Of a DNA stretch of 37,220 nt, positions 32,856-37,220 are shown one piece after another. The first letter of the stretch is position 1. Every line of letters begins with the position of its first letter. The stretch lies in the NCBI GenBank assembly GCA_001805055.1, contig MHDZ01000100.1, forward strand, positions 5,624 to 42,843, written 5' to 3'. The notes under the pieces are model-generated. The model searched no databases. It was not told where the DNA came from and worked only from the letters and a program-made list of their open reading frames with translations. This DNA is from Nitrospirae bacterium GWC2_57_13. GTDB taxonomy: Bacteria > Nitrospirota > UBA9217. The position numbers and the translations under genes are program-made.

Positions 32856-32945
32856 GGAACAGGCACCCCGTGTTTACCCCATCACTGCAAAATACTGCCC
32901 GCAACGGGAAGACGGACCGGCTTCCCTGTCATGCAACTACAGGAT

Positions 32946-33911
32946 TTATTTCACTTTCAGTTCCTTTTTAGCCTTTTCCAAAAGGTCGAGTTTCACATAC
33001 TCCTTTGCTTTCGGCGGTTTGGCCATTTTCCCGATGCCGTATTTCACCATCATGTCCGTGGAGACCTGCACCTGCTGCACGGTCACATCATAGGTGAAGG
33101 TGGAGTTGTCGATGGCATCGTGATAATCCTCGGCGGTCAGCTGGCCTTTGAACATCTTTTCCCGGACGTATTGTTCCGCCGCCTTCGGGTTGTCGATGAA
33201 ATACTTCGTGGCATCAACAAAGCATTTCATGAACCGTTCGGCCACGTCCTTCCTGGTGTTGTACATCGCCTCGGTCATGATCAGTGTCCGCACCGGCTCC
33301 CCGATGGGCGTATCATACGGCTTGATGATCTCCACGCCGAAGCCCTTGCTGATGGCTTGGGTGGACTGCGGCTCCGACTGGCACATGGCGTCGATATTCT
33401 TTGCCATCAGCGCCTGGTTCATATCGGCATAGGCCATGTAGACGATTTGCACGTCTTTGTCCGGCTTTTCCGAAAAGGTGAGATTATATTTCCCCAGCTC
33501 AGCCAGGAGGACCAATTCCTGCGCCCCGCCGCGCGGAACGCCGACTTTTTTCCCCTTCAGGTCGGCCACCGAGCTCCACTTCATGTCGGACCGCCCGACG
33601 ATGCGCGCTCCACCTTTGGCAAACCCCGCCACGATCACGATAGGAACATCGCTGGCGCGGGCGACGATGGCCCCGTCCACAGCGCTGGCGGCGACATCGA
33701 TCTCTCCGGCAATGATCGCCGGAATAATATCGATCCCCTTGGGGAACACGCTCTCCTTGATCTCGAGATCATATTTCGGGGCTATTTCCTTCATGTACCA
33801 GACAGCGCCATAGTGGGCGAACTTCAAGGTCCCCAGACGGACCACATCCGCGGCGGAAGCGGAAGAAGCCCCGACCATGACCAGCAAGAAGCAAAGCAGC
33901 ATCTTTTTCAT
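32946..33911 (-). CDS. ABC importer substrate-binding protein (SsuA/TauA/NMT1 type)
   Basis: AAGGAGG five nt before ATG 33911 fixes the start (ORF track: 33983); 321 residues. The signal peptide (about 1-20, ASSASAAD) has no lipobox, so it is a soluble periplasmic binding protein. NMT1/SsuA-like features are seen in the VRLGTLKFAHYGAVWYMKE start, the GIDIIPAIIAGEIDVAASAVDG ligand loop, DLKGKKVGVPRGGAQE and a C-terminal hinge domain. The family covers sulfonates, taurine, nitrate, thiamine precursors and aromatic acids, so the substrate remains open. It is the first gene of the three-gene transporter operon. Confidence 0.9.
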   Translation of the reverse strand: MKKMLLCFLLVMVGASSASAADVVRLGTLKFAHYGAVWYMKEIAPKYDLEIKESVFPKGIDIIPAIIAGEIDVAASAVDGAIVARASDVPIVIVAGFAKGGARIVGRSDMKWSSVADLKGKKVGVPRGGAQELVLLAELGKYNLTFSEKPDKDVQIVYMAYADMNQALMAKNIDAMCQSEPQSTQAISKGFGVEIIKPYDTPIGEPVRTLIMTEAMYNTRKDVAERFMKCFVDATKYFIDNPKAAEQYVREKMFKGQLTAEDYHDAIDNSTFTYDVTVQQVQVSTDMMVKYGIGKMAKPPKAKEYVKLDLLEKAKKELKVK

Positions 33912-33999
33912 TGTTTCCTCCTTGTGCTTATAGAATCGTTCATAACGCGTCCCAACCCGGACAAGCCCCGATTCTCGGGACAAGCCTAAGCAAAATCCA

Positions 34000-34071
34000 C
34001 CACGAAGACACGAAGAAGTGCATTGTCCCTGATTTTAAGTTCAATTCTTTTTTTTCTTCGTGCCTTCGTGG
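34000..34071. repeat. Inverted repeat of the 'cacgaagacacgaag' class
   Basis: CCACGAAGACACGAAGAA (34000-34017) is nearly complementary to TTCTTCGTGCCTTCGTGG (34054-34071), 36 bp apart. This motif is a frequent intergenic repeat in many genomes; a degenerate half occurs near 10750. It lies upstream of the transporter operon, and ORFs crossing it are spurious. Confidence 0.65.
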
Positions 34072-34145
34072 CAGTCTTTTGTTTTGCCTCTGTTCTTGGT
34101 GTCTTTGTGGTAAAACATTCAAACCATTTTGAGAAGAATTCGGTC

Positions 34146-34715
34146 CTAACCCACGATCACTTCATCGAGCGAGCGTTTGGGCACATGGTGGACGCCTTGA
34201 GCGTCCCTCCAGTATTTTATGTCCCCTGCAGGGCCGACCGGCCCTATCACAACAGTCTCTTTGGGCTTTCCGAGAGCGATCACCAGAAGAACCTCGAAGT
34301 GGTCAGGTATCGCCAGCGACTGGCCCAGGGCCGGCTGCCGGATCGTCGCTATGATGCAGCCGCCCAGACCCTTCTCCGTAGCGCCCAGCAGGATGCTTTG
34401 CGCCGCAATGCCGTGATCGCAGCCGAAGGACGGCTTAATTCTCTTGTCTCCCAGGAGAATGATGTACGCAGAGGGCCGCTCGCCTTCCGCAGGGCCGGGC
34501 CACTCCTTCAGATAAGCCGCCCACCCTAAGTGCGGGAAGATCAGGGCATTCCGGGAAGCATCACCGGACACTATGAACTTCAACGGCTGCATATTGCCGC
34601 CGGTCGCGGAAAGCCTGGCGAGATCGACCAGTTCCTTCAGTGTCTCCATGCTCACGCTTGCGCTCTGATGGAAGCGCCGGCAGCTCCTGTTTTTCAAGAC
34701 AAGGTCTTTCATCAT
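34146..34715 (-). CDS. Nitroreductase-family FMN oxidoreductase
   Basis: The 189-residue protein has the nitroreductase start: VLKNRSCRRFHQS (the Arg-Ser-x-Arg phosphate-binding motif near residue 10) and LARLSATGGNMQPLKFIV, the FMN-contacting Asn-x-Gln-Pro segment near residue 40. A helix with AAQSILLGATEKGLGGCII and the strand VLLVIALGKPKE follow, as is typical. Such enzymes are FMN-dependent homodimers reducing nitro or quinone compounds, or acting in cofactor chemistry, with NAD(P)H. The natural substrate is unknown. GAGGAGG lies 9 nt before the ATG pair. It is monocistronic, with about 240 bp to the transporter operon downstream. Confidence 0.9.
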   Translation of the reverse strand: MMKDLVLKNRSCRRFHQSASVSMETLKELVDLARLSATGGNMQPLKFIVSGDASRNALIFPHLGWAAYLKEWPGPAEGERPSAYIILLGDKRIKPSFGCDHGIAAQSILLGATEKGLGGCIIATIRQPALGQSLAIPDHFEVLLVIALGKPKETVVIGPVGPAGDIKYWRDAQGVHHVPKRSLDEVIVG

Positions 34716-34928
34716 CAGATAAGGCCTCCTCTAGGGATTACTGGTCCTGACCCGGGCATGCTGGAACCAAGATGTACGACGAAGACAGGCCGAGCACTCG
34801 CAACATTTGGATCCACGGGTGCCTCGCACGCACCGGGCTTCTCCGCGTCCAAAATGCCTTGTTGAGATAATTGATTATACGTTTTCGGGAGTATATCAAA
34901 CTTGACAGGGAAAAGGAATCGAAAGAAA

Positions 34929-35025
34929 AATGATATTTCCACGGCCATTGCCGGTAACGGGCAGAGGGTCATGGCTCATACTGTGGTGTCAGTCCTTCCC
35001 TCTCACTAAATTACTGATCGCCGAG
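34929..35025. repeat. 97-bp dispersed repeat, copy B (overlaps a gene's 3' end)
   Basis: This is the counterpart of copy A (28105-28201). Its right part supplies the last codons (SAISNLVRGKD-stop) of the minus-strand membrane protein gene at 34989-35273. The related partial copy at 21061 encodes STISNLVLGKA-stop. Confidence 0.8.
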
Positions 35026-35273
35026 TGGTTATCCGGGGCCTTCTTCCGGTCTATGACCATAGAGAACGCCGTAGTCGCAACGCCGAGCCCGACAATACCA
35101 AAGAGAACGAGCATGAGCGGGTCTTTCGAGAGTGCGTAAAAAGCCATGAGCGCTGCGAGAATGAGGGACCGCACAATGATGGTTGTCGCGTACAGGACTC
35201 CGGCCCGCTGCCGGATGATCTGCGCCACGAAGATCCCGGGGGACAAGAGCAGGACCCCTGCGAATCGGACCAT
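34989..35273 (-). CDS. Small membrane protein, possibly 5'-degraded
   Basis: The 94-residue ORF has three hydrophobic segments (FAGVLLLSPGIFVAQII, LYATTIIVRSLILAALMAFYAL, LMLVLFGIVGLGVATTAF), consistent with an inner-membrane protein. In-frame sequence upstream of the ATG remains protein-like (PLLIWSTGTYNDI) but offers no start codon before a TAG near 35352, so the true N-terminus may have been lost by mutation. No good ribosome site precedes ATG 35273. The last 12 codons lie in dispersed repeat copy B, so the original C-terminus was probably replaced. The family is not recognised. Confidence 0.5.
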   Translation of the reverse strand: MVRFAGVLLLSPGIFVAQIIRQRAGVLYATTIIVRSLILAALMAFYALSKDPLMLVLFGIVGLGVATTAFSMVIDRKKAPDNHSAISNLVRGKD

Positions 35274-35348
35274 GATGTCGTTGTACGTTCCTGTTGACCA
35301 GATTAATAACGGCTGCGACGAGTAACAAGGGACGAGGTTAAAACTCCA

Positions 35349-35450
35349 CTAGTAGCCGAGCGGATCCCAGGCTTTCAACCTGATCACATCCACGCCGGGG
35401 TTCGGCAACCCGGCGATCTTCCAGGCCTTGACCGGATCAATGAATTTCTT
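35349..35450 (-). pseudogene. C-terminal remnant of an unidentified protein gene
   Basis: On the minus strand 33 codons read as natural protein (KKFIDPVKAWKIAGLPNPGV and onward, ending KAWDPLGY-stop). An in-frame TAG stands two codons upstream, and no start or ribosome site is present. It is probably the tail of a decayed gene. The parent family is not recognised. Confidence 0.4.
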
Positions 35451-35516
35451 TAACTACGGCAATCTCCTGCTCTTGTCGAGCGGCCCGGAAAGACCTCCAA
35501 ATACGCCCAATTTCAA

Positions 35517-35546
35517 TTGCGCGCCCCCCCGGTGCCGTGTTATACT
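35517..35546 (+). promoter_or_regulatory. Sigma-70-type promoter of the glutaredoxin-ftrB pair
   Basis: TTGCGC (35517-35522) and TATACT (35541-35546) are separated by 18 bp, about 30 bp before the glutaredoxin ATG. Confidence 0.5.
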
Positions 35547-35575
35547 GTGGCAACTTTGAACCCGGGAGGGCTTGC

Positions 35576-35839
35576 ATGGCCGCAAACAGCGAAAAAGTGA
35601 AGCTCTACGCGCTCAGCACCTGTTCCCACTGCAAACGTACGAAGCAATTCTTCCAGGAGTGCAAGATCGTTGTCGATGTCGTGGACGTGGACCTGCTGAC
35701 AGGGAAGGAGCGGGAAGACATCATCGAGGAAGTGAAGAAGTACAATCCCAGCTGCAGTTTCCCGACGATCCTGGTCGGAGACCGGGTGATCGTGGGATTC
35801 AATGAGCCGGAACTGCGGGAGGCGCTGCACCTGTCATGA
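35576..35839 (+). CDS. Glutaredoxin-family thiol-disulfide protein
   Basis: GGGAGGG five nt before ATG 35576 gives an 87-residue protein (ORF track: 35537). It has a thioredoxin fold with active site CSHC (Cys16-Cys19) after strand KLYAL, the cis-Pro segment CSFPTILVGD and a C-terminal GFNEPELREAL helix, the glutaredoxin layout. It has no signal peptide. Its stop overlaps the start of ftrB by 4 bp (ATGA), so the two are translationally coupled. The glutaredoxin is then a likely electron acceptor of the reductase encoded next. Confidence 0.9.
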   Translation: MAANSEKVKLYALSTCSHCKRTKQFFQECKIVVDVVDVDLLTGKEREDIIEEVKKYNPSCSFPTILVGDRVIVGFNEPELREALHLS

Positions 35840-36168
35840 CAGCGGAAGAGCTCTACCCCATCCTTTCGAAGTATGCCGAATCGCAGCGCATCAGGTTGAA
35901 CAAGGACCGGGAGACGGTTATGGACATCCTGCGGGGCCTGCTCACGAACGAGGAACGGTACGGCTATCGCTCCTGCCCCTGCCGTCTGGCCTCGGGGATC
36001 AATGACCGGGACAAGGACATCATCTGCCCCTGCGTCTACCGCGACCCGGACATCAAGGAATACGGGAGCTGCTACTGCGAGCTCTACGTCTCCCTGGAGT
36101 GGAACGAGGGAACGGTCCCGCACCGCCCGGTGCCTGAGCGGCGGCCTGCGGAAAAGAGCCGGCTGTAA
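35836..36168 (+). CDS. ftrB: Ferredoxin:thioredoxin reductase catalytic (beta) chain
   Basis: The 110-residue protein shows the three Cys-x-Cys motifs of the family: CPCR (Cys47, 49), CPC (Cys64, 66) and CYC (Cys79, 81). By analogy with the plant-type enzyme, Cys47, 64, 66 and 79 hold the [4Fe-4S] cluster, and Cys49 and Cys81 form the redox-active disulfide. The enzyme passes electrons one at a time from ferredoxin to a thioredoxin-like disulfide. No variable (alpha) chain gene is nearby, as is usual outside phototrophs. Translational coupling to the glutaredoxin-like gene upstream points to that protein as substrate. Confidence 0.93.
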   Translation: MTAEELYPILSKYAESQRIRLNKDRETVMDILRGLLTNEERYGYRSCPCRLASGINDRDKDIICPCVYRDPDIKEYGSCYCELYVSLEWNEGTVPHRPVPERRPAEKSRL

Positions 36169-36224
36169 AAGCCGCGGCACAATTTGCGTCTTTATCTATT
36201 ATACTGTGAAAGGCTTTTACGACA

Positions 36225-36617
36225 ATGAAAAAGAAAAAAAAGGACACAAAGAAAGCGGACATGCCTGAGTTCGAGTTCAAGGAATTCACTCCCGAAGAGG
36301 ACGCCGTCTATCACGAAGCGGTCGAGAAGTTCCGGGCCGCTGTCGACTCCGGCAGAACGCTGCAGCAGGCCTATGACAGCTTCCCCATCGCCGACAAATC
36401 GCTCGAGACGATCATCCGGGCGGATTTTCTGAAGATCATGATCGCCGAGCTGCACTTCGGCAAGGGCATGACCATCGACGACCTGGCAGGCAAGTTCGGC
36501 GTGGGCACGACGCTGATCCAGGACACCATGAAGCGGATGCTCCAGGAGGCTGGAGTCTCGGCTGCGAATCAGTTCGGACAGGAATTCGGCAGCCTCGAAC
36601 AGCCGACGAACGACTAA
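36225..36617 (+). CDS. Conserved hypothetical protein with possible helix-turn-helix
   Basis: The 130-residue protein has a Lys-rich start (MKKKKKDTKK), an acidic stretch (EFTPEEDAVYHEAVEKF) and a helical C-terminal part. There, MTIDDLAGKFGVGTTLIQDTMKRML has the spacing of a helix-turn-helix, suggesting a DNA-binding or regulatory role. No family is recognised. A TATACT at 36200-36205 may be its -10 box, with no good -35. It follows ftrB by 56 bp and is convergent with the DsrE-like gene. Confidence 0.65.
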   Translation: MKKKKKDTKKADMPEFEFKEFTPEEDAVYHEAVEKFRAAVDSGRTLQQAYDSFPIADKSLETIIRADFLKIMIAELHFGKGMTIDDLAGKFGVGTTLIQDTMKRMLQEAGVSAANQFGQEFGSLEQPTND

Positions 36618-36629
36618 GCTCCGGCGAGG

Positions 36630-36983
36630 TCAGGGCTTGATGTAGGCGAACCCTTGGGCCTGGCGCTTTACCATCTCCGTCATGCTCGACGCCACCACGG
36701 TGACAAAGGCCGGCAGTTCCTGAGCATCGATCTTCTGGGCAACAAGCGCGTTGTTGCAGGCAAAGAACTTCACACTGCGCTTCGCCAGCTCTTCCATCCG
36801 CTCGATCTCGCTCTTCACAGCCTCATCATTCCTCGCAACGTAGCCATTGACGCCCCGGCCGTTCGAGATGACGTGCGTTTCGATGCTCCTGCCCTCATCG
36901 TCCTTCAGCATATTCGTGATGTTGTTCAACGCAATATGCCAGCGTTCCGGCTCGTTCACATGGATCAGCACCTTGAGTGACAT
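36630..36983 (-). CDS. DsrE/DsrF-like protein
   Basis: The 117-residue cytosolic protein has the DsrE fold pattern. Strand LKVLIHVNEPERW is followed by ALNNITNMLKD, then the ETHVISNGRGV strand, a helix and the conserved KFFACNNAL segment with a single Cys near residue 75 at the position of the sulfur-carrier cysteine in DsrE/TusD-type proteins. It ends AQGFAYIKP. Single DsrE-like proteins may carry persulfide sulfur or be structural homologs without that role. It stands alone, convergent with the gene at 36225, with no dsr or tus genes in the window. Confidence 0.8.
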   Translation of the reverse strand: MSLKVLIHVNEPERWHIALNNITNMLKDDEGRSIETHVISNGRGVNGYVARNDEAVKSEIERMEELAKRSVKFFACNNALVAQKIDAQELPAFVTVVASSMTEMVKRQAQGFAYIKP

Positions 36984-37095
36984 GGATTATGCACCTCCGT
37001 TGTCTGAATTCTGGAGTGAGCTCAGTTCCCGTCCCACCGCGGGGTGACTGCGGGGAGTTTCAACCCAAAAAAAGAGCTGTTGGACGCGGATCAAA

Positions 37096-37220
37096 TCAGG
37101 ACTGTCTAATAAAGTTAAAAGGAGTTCTCCTGTTCTTCGTCTTGCAATCTCCGGCATATTCTAATTCCTCCCGAGCTCTGTTGATGAAGCAGTCAAAAAA
37201 ACAATGGCTCTTCTCCAAGT
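37096..37220 (-). CDS. Possible 3' end of a gene entering from the right edge
   Basis: On the minus strand the frame is open from the window edge to a TGA at 37096-37098. It reads naturally (EKSHCFFDCFINRAREELEY, then a basic tail ending FIRQS). Only about 40 codons are visible. The family is not recognised. Confidence 0.35.
   Translation of the reverse strand, partial: LEKSHCFFDCFINRAREELEYAGDCKTKNRRTPFNFIRQS

Noticed and set aside
34715-34972. 85-aa minus-strand ORF starting MTLCPLPAMAVEISF
   Set aside because: The start is part of the 97-bp dispersed repeat and recurs at 28148; the rest has no natural-protein features.
1-37220. CRISPR array, tRNA, rRNA, integrase or intact insertion sequence
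   Set aside because: No regularly spaced direct repeats, cloverleaf-type sequence, rRNA core or transposase/integrase ORF was seen on reading both strands. A tRNA scan would be needed to exclude a single tRNA gene formally.

Overview
The window is bacterial chromosomal DNA, moderately GC-rich, with one standard genetic code: TGA ends many genes and appears once as a likely selenocysteine codon. The gene set suggests an anaerobic or microaerophilic, metabolically versatile Gram-negative such as a Nitrospirota or Desulfobacterota relative. It includes dodecaheme c-type cytochromes under sigma-54-type promoters, a two-subunit ADP-forming acetyl-CoA synthetase, a ferredoxin:thioredoxin reductase catalytic chain, DsrE-like and NosL-like proteins, lipoproteins and a beta-barrel outer-membrane protein. 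The phylum is an inference. No rRNA, tRNA, CRISPR array or intact insertion sequence was found.

Region 1 (1-6.1 kb) is an accessory patchwork of small single genes: a DUF4272 fragment, a secreted orphan, an immunity-like protein, three lipoproteins, a VOC protein and an aminothiazoline-carboxylate-hydrolase-like protein. Between them lie REP-like and C-rich dispersed repeats. On the minus strand is a 51-residue membrane protein that the ORF track misses. Region 2 (6.2-13.1 kb) holds a lipoprotein, an outer-membrane protein, the acdA/acdB pair with all four expected catalytic residues, a response regulator with a degenerate GGDEF domain, and an exported orphan.

Region 3 (13.2-18.9 kb) is the most interesting. 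Two paralogous 12-heme cytochrome genes each carry the same upstream control module. In order it has two 15-bp direct repeats (dyad GCG-N6-CGC), a 54-bp gap, a GG-N10-GC sigma-54 promoter, a leader RNA of about 125-130 nt with a covarying hairpin and an invariant-type loop, and overlapping antiterminator and terminator hairpins at identical spacing. Both genes end in a near-identical 3' UTR and terminator. Convergent to the second cytochrome is an FrnE/DsbA-like oxidoreductase whose first active-site cysteine codon is TGA. A SECIS-like hairpin with a GGU apical loop lies 21 nt downstream, so this is very probably a selenoprotein (U-P-F-C active site). The ORF track truncated it.

Region 4 (19-28 kb, minus strand) carries a DUF2301 membrane protein with a small partner, a DUF3108 protein, a 1062-residue LVIVD-repeat protein, a NosL-like protein and two unrecognised membrane-anchored proteins. 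Region 5 (28.3-34 kb) has an orphan hybrid histidine kinase and an SsuABC/TauABC-type ABC importer. Region 6 (34-37.2 kb) has a nitroreductase, a small membrane protein whose 3' end lies inside a dispersed repeat, a gene remnant, a glutaredoxin/ferredoxin:thioredoxin reductase pair, an orphan with a possible HTH, a DsrE-like protein and a possible gene entering from the right edge. A 97-bp dispersed repeat occurs at 28.1 and 34.9 kb, with a degenerate partial copy at 21.06 kb.
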